In this document: positions 20,317-29,005 of the stretch, piece by piece
Numbering within the stretch: position 1 is the first letter of the stretch
Layout: the number at the start of each line of letters is the position of its first letter
Origin: JALHVH01 sp963773685
GTDB taxonomy: Bacteria > Acidobacteriota > Aminicenantia > Aminicenantales > Saccharicenantaceae
Direction of reading: 5' to 3'
NCBI GenBank assembly: GCA_963773685.1
Contig: CAVZBY010000011.1
Coordinates: forward strand, 744,001-808,000
DNA length: 64,000 nucleotides
The notes under the pieces: model-generated
The model's database searches: none
Told to the model about the DNA's origin: nothing
The model's input: only the letters and a program-made list of their open reading frames with translations
Translations under genes and position numbers: made by a program

Positions 20317-21549
20317 ATGGATATCCGCGTCGATATCGGCCGCATTAGAAAGGACATCGAGGCCTTGGCGGAATTCGGCCGGGACCCCAAGGGCGGGATC
20401 AGCCGGCCCTCGTTCAGCCGGGCCGACCTCGAGGCCAGGGCGTGGCTCAAGGACAGGTTCGCCGAGGCGTGCCTCGCCTGCCGCGAGGACGGAGCGGGCA
20501 ACATCTTCGGACGGCTCGAAGGGCCGGGAAAGACGGTTCTGGCAGGCTCCCACATCGATACGGTCCTCAACGGAGGGATGTACGACGGATCCGTGGGCGT
20601 CCTGACCGCCCTCGAATGCCTGCGCCGCATAAAGGAGGAGAAGCTTCCGTTGGCCAGGGCTCTCGAGGTCGTTTCGTTCACGGACGAGGAAGGGAACCTC
20701 GTCGGCGATTTCCTCGGGAGCCGCGCCTACCTCGGGCTCCTCGACGGGGACGCCCTGAGGCGCGAGAGGACCCAGTTCGGGCGGCCTCTTGCGGAGATCC
20801 TCGAGGGGACCGGATTCACGGTCGAGGGGATCCTCTCGGCGCACGACGGCCGGCCCGAGCTCGAAGCCTATCTGGAGCTTCACATCGAGCAGGGCCCCGT
20901 CCTCGACGACGAGGGCGTTCCCGTCGGCGTCGTCGAGGCCATCGCCGGCAAGAGGTACCTTCTGGGTTCGTTCATCGGAGCCGCCTCCCACGCCGGGACT
21001 ACGCCCCTCGAGCTCCGGCGTGACGCCTTCCTGGGCCTGGCGGACATGGCGATCCGCAGTACCCAGCACGTGGCCACGCATCACTACGGGGCCATGGTCA
21101 CCGTCGGAAAGGTGGCCGTTCACCCGGGCTCGTTCAGCATCGTCCCGGGCCGGGTGGAATTCTCACTGGATTACCGGAGCTCCTCGTCGGAGGTCCTCCG
21201 CGACCTCGATCGGGAGCTCGCGGGGATCGCCGAGGAAGTGGCCTCCGCGCGCGGCCTCACCTTCGCCGCCAAGCTCATGGACGCGACGGAGCCGGTGCTC
21301 GTCCCCGAGCGCCTGCTGGGGATACTCGAAGGCGAATGCGGCCGGCTCGGGGTCCCGTTCCTCAGGGTCCGGAGCGGCGCCGGGCACGACGCTCAGATCC
21401 TGGCCTCCGTCTGCGACGCGGGAATGGTCTTCATCCCCAGCCCCGACGGCGCCAGCCACTCCCCAGAAGAGGCCGTCCGATGGGACGACCTGGAAAAGGG
21501 GGCGAACGTCCTGCTCGGGGCGCTCGTCAAGCTGGCCGCTAAGCCCTAG
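20317..21549 (+). CDS. M20-family amidohydrolase (N-carbamoyl amino acid hydrolase/allantoate amidohydrolase type)
   Basis: A 410-residue zinc-dependent amidase of the hydantoinase/carbamoylase family. Metal-site segments are GSHIDTVLNGGMYDG, FTDEEGNL, LELHIEQGPVL and GAGHDAQI near the C-terminus; the dimerisation domain lies between. Family members hydrolyse N-carbamoyl-L-amino acids, ureidoglycine or beta-ureidopropionate; the substrate cannot be decided. It starts 7 nt after pdxJ and is probably co-transcribed. No dihydropyrimidinase gene is near. Confidence 0.88.
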   Translation: MDIRVDIGRIRKDIEALAEFGRDPKGGISRPSFSRADLEARAWLKDRFAEACLACREDGAGNIFGRLEGPGKTVLAGSHIDTVLNGGMYDGSVGVLTALECLRRIKEEKLPLARALEVVSFTDEEGNLVGDFLGSRAYLGLLDGDALRRERTQFGRPLAEILEGTGFTVEGILSAHDGRPELEAYLELHIEQGPVLDDEGVPVGVVEAIAGKRYLLGSFIGAASHAGTTPLELRRDAFLGLADMAIRSTQHVATHHYGAMVTVGKVAVHPGSFSIVPGRVEFSLDYRSSSSEVLRDLDRELAGIAEEVASARGLTFAAKLMDATEPVLVPERLLGILEGECGRLGVPFLRVRSGAGHDAQILASVCDAGMVFIPSPDGASHSPEEAVRWDDLEKGANVLLGALVKLAAKP

Positions 21550-21556
21550 GATTCTA

Positions 21557-21722
21557 CGGATATCGGGGCTGGTTGCGGGGACCCGGCGATGGAGCTGACC
21601 CTCTCCCCCCGACCCCGGGAACCAGTCCCGGCGGTTCCCCCATCGGCAAAGCCGATGGGCCCCCCTCCGCTACGGGGGGCTTCAGGTCAGCATCCATCGC
21701 CGCCGACAAGCCCCGATATCCG
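21557..21722. repeat. 166-bp segment bounded by 14-bp perfect inverted repeats (MITE-like)
   Basis: cggatatcggggct at 21557-21570 is the exact reverse complement of 21709-21722. Inside lies a hairpin ccatcggcaaagccgatgg and no gene. It fills the spacer between two convergent genes. It could be a small non-autonomous element or a stable stem-loop; no target duplication was seen. Confidence 0.5.
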
Positions 21723-21781
21723 GAGAAGCCCCTTGAGCCTTTGAGGTTGGAGTAAGCGAACGGGCCAAGGCGGGATAGGCT

Positions 21782-22198
21782 TCAATCCTCGCCGGGGCGG
21801 AACGCCCTCCCCTGCTTCTTCTCCGAGCGGATGTGCTTGTCCGCGAGCATCTTTTCCTTGGCCCTCTGCGAGCGCTTTCGCTTCTGGCGCCGGATCTTCG
21901 CGATCCTCTGCGCTTCCGCGCTCTCCTTCCCGCGAACGAGCGATTCGATCTTGTCGGCGAGGATGCGCCGGGCGAAGAACCTATTGAGGGACTGGAAGCG
22001 CTCCTGCTGGCACTTGACCTCGATGCCTGTGGGGCGATGCTTGAGCCGGACGCAGGTCGCGACCTTGTTGACGTTCTGGCCGCCGTGGCCTCCGGAGCGG
22101 ATGAAGCTCTCCTCGATGTCCTTCTCGAAGATGCCGAGGGCCTCCATACGGAGGCGGAGGGCCTCTTCCTTATCCGGGCTCACGCCGGTTATTGCCAT
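21782..22198 (-). CDS. Peptide chain release factor-like protein (GGQ domain only)
   Basis: A 138-residue protein made of a class-I release factor catalytic domain: SGGHGGQNVNKVAT carries the GGQ motif that triggers peptidyl-tRNA hydrolysis, followed by a KHRPTGIEVKCQQERFQ strand and a very basic tail (KIRRQKRKRSQRAKEK). There is no codon-recognition domain. Known relatives (ArfB/YaeJ, RF-H type) rescue stalled ribosomes, so that role is likely. aagga precedes the ATG. It is convergent with the carbamoylase gene. Confidence 0.88.
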   Translation of the reverse strand: MAITGVSPDKEEALRLRMEALGIFEKDIEESFIRSGGHGGQNVNKVATCVRLKHRPTGIEVKCQQERFQSLNRFFARRILADKIESLVRGKESAEAQRIAKIRRQKRKRSQRAKEKMLADKHIRSEKKQGRAFRPGED

Positions 22199-22291
22199 GA
22201 TCGGTCCTTCTTATTCCTGACCCGATTGTCCGGGAACGGCCGGGCTTTGTCAAATGAAGTCACGGCGCACCGGCAAGGCACGGATGCGCCG

Positions 22292-22357
22292 ACATTGTAG
22301 TCGCAGGCTTTAGCCTGCGCTATAATTGGACTCAGGCTAAAGCCTGAGACTACATTC
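22292..22357. repeat. Family A repeats, two palindromes in opposite phase
   Basis: GCAGGCTttAGCCTGC (22303-22318) and CTCAGGCTaaAGCCTGAG (22331-22348) sit 12 nt apart in the divergent spacer between the release-factor-like and M14 genes. TATAAT occurs between them but without a well-placed -35 box. Confidence 0.75.
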
Positions 22358-22377
22358 GACCCAAGAAGCGAGGCCCC

Positions 22378-24066
22378 ATGAGATCGATCAAAAAGGTCAG
22401 TCACTCAAGAGCACTGCTGCCCATCTTCTTGATGGTATCAGTATTGTTAGGCACAGCCATCGGGGCGCCTATCGATATCAAGGGCTCGACCGAACAAGGG
22501 CCGCTGACGGTCGCCGAATCCACGAATTACGCCGCGACGTCGCGCTACGCCGATGTCATGGCCTTCATTCGCGAGCTGCAGCGGCTGAGCCCGCTCGTCC
22601 GGGTCGAGACCCTCTGCGAGAGCACGGAAGGGCGCGCGGTCCCGCTTCTCGTCATCGGCCGGCCCGCCCCCCTGTCCCCGAACGACCTCAAGGCCGACAA
22701 GAGGATGGTCGTTTATATCCAGGCCAATATCCATGCCGGGGAGGTCGAGGGCAAGGAAGCCTCCCTGATGCTGGCCCGGGACGTCGTTCGCGGACCCGCC
22801 GGGGCATGCCTGGACAAGCTCATCCTCCTCATCGCCCCGATCTTCAACGCCGACGGGAACGAGCGTATCAGCCCGGAGAACCGGAGCTACCAGCCGGGTC
22901 CGGAGCAGGGCGTCGGCGTCCGGCCCAACGCCCAGAACCTCGACCTCAACCGGGACTCCATGAAGCTCGAAAGCCCCGAGCTCCGCGGAATGGTCCGCAA
23001 CGTCCTCGGGCGGTGGGACCCGGCCCTCGTCGTCGACTGCCACACGACCGACGGAGCATTCCACGACGAGACGGTGACCTGGTCCTGGCCTTTGAACCCC
23101 AACGGCGACCTCCCTCTTCTCGAATTCCAGCGGGACACGATGCTCCCGGCCATCAACGCCATCATGAAGGACGCGTACGGGACCCTCGGGCTCCCCTACG
23201 GGACCTTCCGCGACTGGAAGACCCCGGAAAAGGGCTGGGAGTCGTTCGGCGCCCAAACCCGGTATGTCACGAATTATGTCGGGCTCAGGAACCGGCTCTC
23301 GATCCTCGACGAGAACTACGTCCACGCCGACTACCGGACCCGCGTCCTGGGCAACTATGCTTTTCTCAGGGCTATCGTCGATTACGCCGCCGGGCACGCC
23401 GAAGAGCTCGTCCGCAGGGTCGCCGAGGCCGACCGCCGGACGGTCGCCAGGGGCCTTGCCCCCGCGACAACGGATGTCGTCGCCGTCGAATACGACGTCA
23501 GGCCCCTTGCCGAACCCGTCGTCATCCACGGCTACGAAACCGAGATCTCCTGGGCGCCGGGGGCCCGGCCCGAGATGAAGAAAACGGACCGAAAACACGT
23601 CTATACCGTCCCCTATTTCGCCGAGTACGTTCCCAAGCGGAGCGTCCGCCTGCCGTTCGCCTACCTCCTCCCCTCCCCGGACGCCGAGGTTACGGGTCTT
23701 CTCCTGCGGCACGGCATCGTCGTGGAGGCGCTTGCCGCTTCGGCAACCCTCGAGGTCGAGACCTTCCTCCCTCAGGAGCTCAAAGGGGACGAACGCCTCT
23801 ATCAGGGCCATCGCCTGAACACGATCAAGGGGGAATATCGGACCGAAAAACGGGAATTCGCAGCGGGGACGGTAGTGGTCAGGACCGGCCAGCCCTTGGG
23901 CCCTCTGGCCTCGGGATTGCTCGAGCCGGAGAGCGACGACGGCCTCGTTGCCTGGAATTTCTTCGACCGGCGCGTCGCGCCGCAGTGGGAGCGCGGCTAT
24001 CTTCCCGTTCCGGTCCACAGGCTTCTCGCGCCCGCGAACCTGGTCACGACATCGATCAGGGACTGA
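22378..24066 (+). CDS. Secreted M14-type zinc carboxypeptidase-like protein
   Basis: A 562-residue protein with an N-terminal signal peptide (LLPIFLMVSVLLGTAIGA). The M14 peptidase domain spans about residues 50-350, with zinc ligands His119 and Glu122 in NIHAGEVEGKE and His222 in DCHTTDG; NLDLNRD is also typical. The C-terminal 200 residues form an extra domain of unknown function. Exported peptidase; substrate specificity unknown. gagg lies just before ATG. It is one of several secreted peptidases in this window, in keeping with a protein-degrading lifestyle. Confidence 0.9.
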   Translation: MRSIKKVSHSRALLPIFLMVSVLLGTAIGAPIDIKGSTEQGPLTVAESTNYAATSRYADVMAFIRELQRLSPLVRVETLCESTEGRAVPLLVIGRPAPLSPNDLKADKRMVVYIQANIHAGEVEGKEASLMLARDVVRGPAGACLDKLILLIAPIFNADGNERISPENRSYQPGPEQGVGVRPNAQNLDLNRDSMKLESPELRGMVRNVLGRWDPALVVDCHTTDGAFHDETVTWSWPLNPNGDLPLLEFQRDTMLPAINAIMKDAYGTLGLPYGTFRDWKTPEKGWESFGAQTRYVTNYVGLRNRLSILDENYVHADYRTRVLGNYAFLRAIVDYAAGHAEELVRRVAEADRRTVARGLAPATTDVVAVEYDVRPLAEPVVIHGYETEISWAPGARPEMKKTDRKHVYTVPYFAEYVPKRSVRLPFAYLLPSPDAEVTGLLLRHGIVVEALAASATLEVETFLPQELKGDERLYQGHRLNTIKGEYRTEKREFAAGTVVVRTGQPLGPLASGLLEPESDDGLVAWNFFDRRVAPQWERGYLPVPVHRLLAPANLVTTSIRD

Positions 24067-24095
24067 TCGCGGGCCCGGCGGGCCCGCCTCCGGGG

Positions 24096-24920
24096 CTACT
24101 TCTTCTTCCTCTTCCCGTAAACGAGATACTTGCCGCAGTTCTCGCAGATGTAGATATCGTTGCTCCCTTCGATCTGGGAGAACATCTGGGTCGAGAGGTT
24201 GATGTTGCAGCTCTGACAGACGCCGTCGAGGACCTCGGAGACCGCGAAGCCGTACCGCTCCATGAGCCGGTCGAAGCGCGTGAGGAGCGCCCCGTCGAGC
24301 TCCTCGCGGATGAGCCCGGCCTGTTTATGGATCTCTTTCTGCTGTTCCTTCGTGGCCTTCCGCTTCTTCACCTCGAGCTCCTGGAGCTTGTTCAGGAGGC
24401 CGGCCCGGTTGATGATCTTGTCCTCGGTATGGGGCAGGACGAGCTCGATCTCCGAGAGGGTCTTGTAGAGCTCGGTCTTGTCCTTGGCGTGGAATAGGCG
24501 ATGCCGGAACTCGGGCTTGATGAGGAAGCGGGCGAGCCCCGCGAAGAGGTGGTTGAAGAGGCCGGGCAGGGAGGGGTTCCAGACGACGAGGATGATCAGA
24601 TGGACCTTCTTGTTATCGGCCGCGTCGAAGGCGATCCCCTTCTCCGACAGCCCGACGGCGATGGCGATCTCGCCGTCCGTGTCCACGCGCGCGTGGGGCA
24701 GGGCGACCCCCTCGCCGACGGCCGTGCTCTCGAGGCGCTCTCTGTCGATGATCCGGGTGAGCGTCAGCTTCTTGTTGGCGACGAGCTTCTGCTTGACCAG
24801 GATGTCGAGGAGCTCTTCGAAGGCCTCGACCTTGTCCTTGGACGCGAGGTCGAAAACGATCTGGGAGGGTTTCAGATAATCCGAGAAATGAGAGCTTTTA
24901 TGATGGCTGGATATCTCCAT
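24096..24920 (-). CDS. PTS EIIA (PtsN-type) domain fused to a C4 zinc ribbon
   Basis: I chose ATG 24920, which starts at MEISSHHK just before the EIIA domain; a longer frame upstream runs into a repeat. The 274-residue protein has an EIIA fructose/nitrogen-type domain (residues about 12-155) with the phosphorylatable His76 in GEGVALPHAR, then a charged coiled coil (KLQELEVKKRKATKEQQ), then a C4 zinc ribbon CQSC...CENC close to the C-terminus, similar to the DUF164/CT398 ribbon. Such a fusion suggests phosphorylation-controlled contact with nucleic acid or protein rather than sugar uptake; no EIIB/EIIC genes are nearby. Domain calls are firm, function is inference. Confidence 0.85.
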   Translation of the reverse strand: MEISSHHKSSHFSDYLKPSQIVFDLASKDKVEAFEELLDILVKQKLVANKKLTLTRIIDRERLESTAVGEGVALPHARVDTDGEIAIAVGLSEKGIAFDAADNKKVHLIILVVWNPSLPGLFNHLFAGLARFLIKPEFRHRLFHAKDKTELYKTLSEIELVLPHTEDKIINRAGLLNKLQELEVKKRKATKEQQKEIHKQAGLIREELDGALLTRFDRLMERYGFAVSEVLDGVCQSCNINLSTQMFSQIEGSNDIYICENCGKYLVYGKRKKK

Positions 24921-25002
24921 TTGGCGAAATTCTAGCACAATATGATCATTTTGCCAACCCGGAGGAGAGCTTTTTCGGTGCGAAAGCGTCGATCTCTCGC
25001 CT

Positions 25003-25127
25003 CCCCGGCACCCGTGCCGAGGCCGGCATGGGGTTAGCCTTGAGGCTTTGCGAATGGGTACAACGCTCGCCACCCTGGCAGCAGTGCCTGGGTTTGCATA
25101 GCGTTAATCCTGAGCCTTTGCGAATGG
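25003..25127. repeat. Two family C repeats
   Basis: Units at about 25003-25058 and 25072-25127, each a GGCAC/GTGCC-type palindrome followed by a ggttagcc/cgttaatcc stretch and ctttgcgaatgg. The second unit overlaps the M28 peptidase 3' end. The same family is tandemly arranged at 50.76-51.13 kb. Confidence 0.7.
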
Positions 25128-26729
25128 ACTCTCGGGCCGGAACCGGGGCGGCTCGGGACGCTCCCCGAGCCTCCGGACGATCTCCTGGGCCCAGCGGACG
25201 ATCTGGAGGGTCCCGGCGAGGTCCCAATCGTCGCTCATCTCGTCGGTCACCTTGTGGTAACGGAAGGCCCGGTACTCCTCGAACTTTTTCAGAGCGCGGT
25301 CCTTGTCCCCGGTCTTCGAGACGATGCCCTGGTGGAGCCAGACGCCGGGGATGCCGGCGCGGGCGAAGCTCAGCTGGTCCGAGCGGAGGAAGAACCCCAG
25401 CTCCTTGTTCCGTTCGGGGATGTATCTGAGGCCGAGGGCCTCGGCCGCCTCTCGGCAGACGCCGTCGAGGTCCGACTCCGACGCCCCGATGGCGAACACG
25501 TCCTCCGTCTCCCCCCAGACATTGGTCATTTCGAGATTGATGTCGGCGACGACGGACCCGGCGGGGAACGGCAGGTGGCGGGTAAAATAAGCCGATCCGA
25601 GAAGGCCTTCCTCCTCGGCCGTGAACCCGACGAAGACCAGATCGACCTTGAGGGTCTCGGGCCGCTGGGCGTAGTACGCCGCCAGGGCGAGCATGGACGC
25701 CGTGGCCGAGCAGTTGTCCACCGCCCCGTTATAGATCTGGTCGCCGGCGAGGCTCGTGTCCCGGCCCAGGTGGTCGTGATGCGCGGAGATGACGACGGTC
25801 CGGCCGCGGGCGTCCCGGTGCTTGGCCCGGACCATCCCGGCGACGTTCTGGGCGGATACGGTCCGGAACGTCGGGGATTGCCGGACCCTCGCCTTCAAGC
25901 CCAGCGGGACGGGAACGAAGTCCGGGCTTTCCGCCCGCGTCCGGAGCTCCGCGAGGCTCAGCTTCGCCGCGTCGAGGACCGTCTCGGCCGTCGCCCCGGT
26001 GACCCATCCCTGGAAAGCCACAAGGGGGGCCTTATCGGGCAGGAAGAACGATTCCCCGGACCAGCCGGCCCGGACGACGTCCCAGCCGTAGGCGGCCCCC
26101 TTGTCGTTGTGAATGATGAGGATACCGGCCGCGCCGAGCTCGGCGGCCTTCTCGAACTTGGCGATCCACCGGCCGTAATAGGTCATGGCCTCGCCGTCGA
26201 AGATGCCTCCGGGGACGTTGCCGGGCTCGTTGATCTCGCAGAGAACGACCTTCCCCGCGAGATCGACGCCCTTGACGTCGTCCCAGCCGCGCTCGGGGGC
26301 CTGGATGAGGTAGCCGCAGTAGACGAGCTCGCCCGCGACTTCGCCGGCGATGTCCGTCCGCTCGGAGCCCACGACGAAATCGTCGAGGAGGGCCGGGACG
26401 ATCCTCACCTTATCGGATACGATCTCCAGGGCCGCGCTGCGGTCCGGCGTCGAGCCCCGAAGTTCGAACGGCTGGCGGTAGCTCGAGCCGAAGACGGGCT
26501 CCAGCCCGAACGTGCGGAAGTGGTCCTCCTGGTACGCTTCGGCCATGGCGATGCCGCGGCTGCCGACGGCCCTCCCCTCGAGGAGGTCATCGGAGAGGAA
26601 GCGGATGTGCGACGCGATCTCCCAGGCCGTCACCCCCTCGGGCGCCGTCCCCCGATCGACGCAGGAGGCGGAAAAGGACGCGGCCGCGAGGAGGGCGGCG
26701 AGGAGGATCGCGGCGCGGGCGGTGTTCAT
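25104..26729 (-). CDS. M28-family zinc peptidase, lipoprotein
   Basis: A 541-residue protein with a lipoprotein signal peptide (lipobox FSASC23). A PA-type insert (residues about 120-270) precedes the M28 aminopeptidase domain, whose zinc sites are VISAHHDHLGRD, GAVDNCSATA, FTAEEEGLLGS and ADINLEMTN. Likely an exported aminopeptidase attached to a membrane. The last residues FAKAQD and the stop codon come from a family C repeat, so the natural C-terminus may have been altered. It starts 4 nt after the hppA stop and is probably co-transcribed with it. Confidence 0.92.
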   Translation of the reverse strand: MNTARAAILLAALLAAASFSASCVDRGTAPEGVTAWEIASHIRFLSDDLLEGRAVGSRGIAMAEAYQEDHFRTFGLEPVFGSSYRQPFELRGSTPDRSAALEIVSDKVRIVPALLDDFVVGSERTDIAGEVAGELVYCGYLIQAPERGWDDVKGVDLAGKVVLCEINEPGNVPGGIFDGEAMTYYGRWIAKFEKAAELGAAGILIIHNDKGAAYGWDVVRAGWSGESFFLPDKAPLVAFQGWVTGATAETVLDAAKLSLAELRTRAESPDFVPVPLGLKARVRQSPTFRTVSAQNVAGMVRAKHRDARGRTVVISAHHDHLGRDTSLAGDQIYNGAVDNCSATASMLALAAYYAQRPETLKVDLVFVGFTAEEEGLLGSAYFTRHLPFPAGSVVADINLEMTNVWGETEDVFAIGASESDLDGVCREAAEALGLRYIPERNKELGFFLRSDQLSFARAGIPGVWLHQGIVSKTGDKDRALKKFEEYRAFRYHKVTDEMSDDWDLAGTLQIVRWAQEIVRRLGERPEPPRFRPESPFAKAQD

Positions 26730-26733
26730 CCCC

Positions 26734-28923
26734 CTACTTGAAGACAGAGAAGGCCACCGTGAGGCCGGCCATGACGATGGCGACCATGCTCATGAGCTTG
26801 ATGAGGATGTTCAGGCTGGGACCGGCCGTGTCCTTGAAGGGGTCGCCGACGGTATCGCCGATGACGGCGGCGTGATGGGCCGGTGAGCCCTTCCCGCCGA
26901 AGTTCCCCTCTTCGATGTACTTCTTGGCGTTGTCCCAGGCCCCGCCGGCGTTGGCCATGAACACGGCCAGGACGAATCCGGTCGAGGTCCCGCCGATGAG
27001 CAGGCCCATGACGCCGGGGATGCCCAGGACGATGCCGGTGACCACGGGAGCGGCGATGGCCAGGAGCGAGGGCAGGACCATGGCCCGCTGGGCGCCGCGC
27101 GTCGAAATTTCGACGCAGCGGGCGTAATCGGGCTCGGCCTTGCCTTCCATGATGCCGGCTATCTCGCGGAACTGCCTCCGGACCTCGTCGACCATCCGGC
27201 CGGCCGCCTTGCCGACGGCCGTCATGGCCAGCCCGCTGAAGCCAAAGGCCATCATGGAGCCCAGGAATATCCCGACCAGGACCAGGGGGTTCATCAGATT
27301 GACGTTGTAGAGGCGCATGAAGTCCATGAAACCCGCCTTGGCGGTCTCGAGGACGGAGCCGTCGGCGAACTGGACCGTGGCCTGCCCGATCCGGATGAGG
27401 CCGACCTTGATCTCCTCGACATAGGAAGCCAGCAGGGCCAGGGCCGTGAGGGCCGCCGAGCCGATGGCGAAGCCCTTGCCCGTCGCGGCCGTGGTATTGC
27501 CCAGGGAGTCCAGGGCGTCGGTCCGGCGGCGAACTTCCTCGTCCTGTCCGGTCATCTGGGCGTTGCCGCCGGCGTTGTCCGCGATGGGGCCATAAGCGTC
27601 GGTAGCCAGGGTGATGCCAAGGGTCGAGAGCATTCCGACCGCGGCGATGCCGATGCCGTAGAGGCCCTGGGAGACATTGGACATATCGAAGTTCGCCGCG
27701 AACAGGTAGGCGAAAATCGTCCCGACGACGACCGAGAGGACGGGGATGGCGGTGGACATCATGCCCGTGCCCAGGCCCGCGATGATGACGGTGGCGGGCC
27801 CGGTCTTGGCGTTCTCGGCGATGCGCATCGTCGGCCGGAACGAGGCGGACGTGAAGTATTCGGTCGCCTTGCCGATGACGATGCCCGAGGCCAGCCCGCA
27901 GACGAGGGCGGCCCAGATGCCCCAGGGCAATCCCAGGAGGCGAATGACGCCGTACGACAGCAGGACGATGAGGATCGAGCTCGAGTTGACCCCGCGGCCC
28001 AGGGAGCTCAGGAGCTGTTTCTGGGTGGCGCCCTCCTTCGTACGAACGAGGAATATGCCGAATATGGAGAGGAGCGTGCCGATGGCCGCGATGACCATCG
28101 GGGCGATGACGGCCTTGAGCTGGAGGTCGCCGCGGCCGAAGAAGGCCGAGGCGCCGAGGGCGGCGGTCGCCAGGATGGAGCCGGCATAGGACTCATAGAG
28201 GTCGGCGCCCATGCCCGCGACGTCGCCGACGTTGTCCCCGACGTTGTCGGCGATGGTGGCCGGGTTGCGGGGATCGTCCTCGGGGATGTTGGCCTCGACC
28301 TTGCCGACGAGGTCGGCGCCGACGTCGGCGGCCTTGGTGAAGATGCCGCCGCCGACCCTGGCGAACAGGGCCTGCGTCGAGGCGCCCATGCCGAACGTGA
28401 TCATCGTGGTCGTGATGATGATGAGGTTATGCCCGCCGTCGTTCAGCGGGTAGAAATGACGGAGGATGAGGAACCAGAGCGAGATATCGAGCAGGGCCAG
28501 GCCGACGACGACGAGGCCCATGACCGCGCCGCTCCGGAAGGCGATCCGCAGGCCCGCGTTGAGGGAGTGCTTGGCCGCGTTGGTCGTCCGTGCGGAGGCG
28601 TAGGTCGCGGTCTTCATCCCGAAGAAGCCGGACAGGGCGGAGAAGAAGCCGCCCGTGAGGAAGGCCACCGGGACCCAGGGGTTCTGGACCTTGAGGACGA
28701 AGGCCATGAAGGCCAGCAGGATGACCAGGCAGACGAAGATCATGGCGACGACCTTGTACTGCTGTTTGAGGTAGGCCATGGCGCCCTTGCGGACATAGGA
28801 AGCGATGCGGGCCATATGCTCGGTGCCCTCGCTCTCCTTCTTCATCTGATGGTAGAAGAACCAGGCAAAGAAGAGGGCGCTCGCGGACCCCAGGGGGGCG
28901 AGCCAGAAGATCATGTTCGTCAT
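26734..28923 (-). CDS. hppA: Membrane-bound pyrophosphatase, K+-dependent type (H+ or Na+ pump)
   Basis: A 729-residue protein with about 16 membrane helices that couples PPi hydrolysis to cation export. Substrate-site segments are DVGADLVGKVEANIPEDDPRN and ADNVGDNVGDVAGMGADLYES, plus DAYGPIADNAGG and DTVGDPFKDTAGP. The K+-dependence determinant reads GNTTAA (Ala where K+-independent enzymes have Lys), so it should need K+; H+ versus Na+ specificity cannot be decided by eye. A strong promoter lies upstream, and the M28 peptidase gene follows. Confidence 0.96.
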   Translation of the reverse strand: MTNMIFWLAPLGSASALFFAWFFYHQMKKESEGTEHMARIASYVRKGAMAYLKQQYKVVAMIFVCLVILLAFMAFVLKVQNPWVPVAFLTGGFFSALSGFFGMKTATYASARTTNAAKHSLNAGLRIAFRSGAVMGLVVVGLALLDISLWFLILRHFYPLNDGGHNLIIITTTMITFGMGASTQALFARVGGGIFTKAADVGADLVGKVEANIPEDDPRNPATIADNVGDNVGDVAGMGADLYESYAGSILATAALGASAFFGRGDLQLKAVIAPMVIAAIGTLLSIFGIFLVRTKEGATQKQLLSSLGRGVNSSSILIVLLSYGVIRLLGLPWGIWAALVCGLASGIVIGKATEYFTSASFRPTMRIAENAKTGPATVIIAGLGTGMMSTAIPVLSVVVGTIFAYLFAANFDMSNVSQGLYGIGIAAVGMLSTLGITLATDAYGPIADNAGGNAQMTGQDEEVRRRTDALDSLGNTTAATGKGFAIGSAALTALALLASYVEEIKVGLIRIGQATVQFADGSVLETAKAGFMDFMRLYNVNLMNPLVLVGIFLGSMMAFGFSGLAMTAVGKAAGRMVDEVRRQFREIAGIMEGKAEPDYARCVEISTRGAQRAMVLPSLLAIAAPVVTGIVLGIPGVMGLLIGGTSTGFVLAVFMANAGGAWDNAKKYIEEGNFGGKGSPAHHAAVIGDTVGDPFKDTAGPSLNILIKLMSMVAIVMAGLTVAFSVFK

Positions 28924-28969
28924 GGGTCACTCTCCAGGAACCGGCTGATACCGGCGCTTAAAGTGAGAT

Positions 28970-28998
28970 AATATAACATATCGGGAGGGGGCGGTCAA
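28970..28998 (-). promoter_or_regulatory. Promoter of hppA
   Basis: On the minus strand TTGACC (28998-28993), a 17-nt spacer and TATATT (28975-28970), about 46 nt before the hppA start. Both boxes match the consensus at five of six bases. Confidence 0.65.
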
Positions 28999-29005
28999 AA
29001 GCTCC

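Noticed and set aside
22447..24018. 523-codon minus-strand frame opposite the M14 peptidase
   Set aside because: Antisense artefact; the plus strand has zinc ligands and a signal peptide in order.
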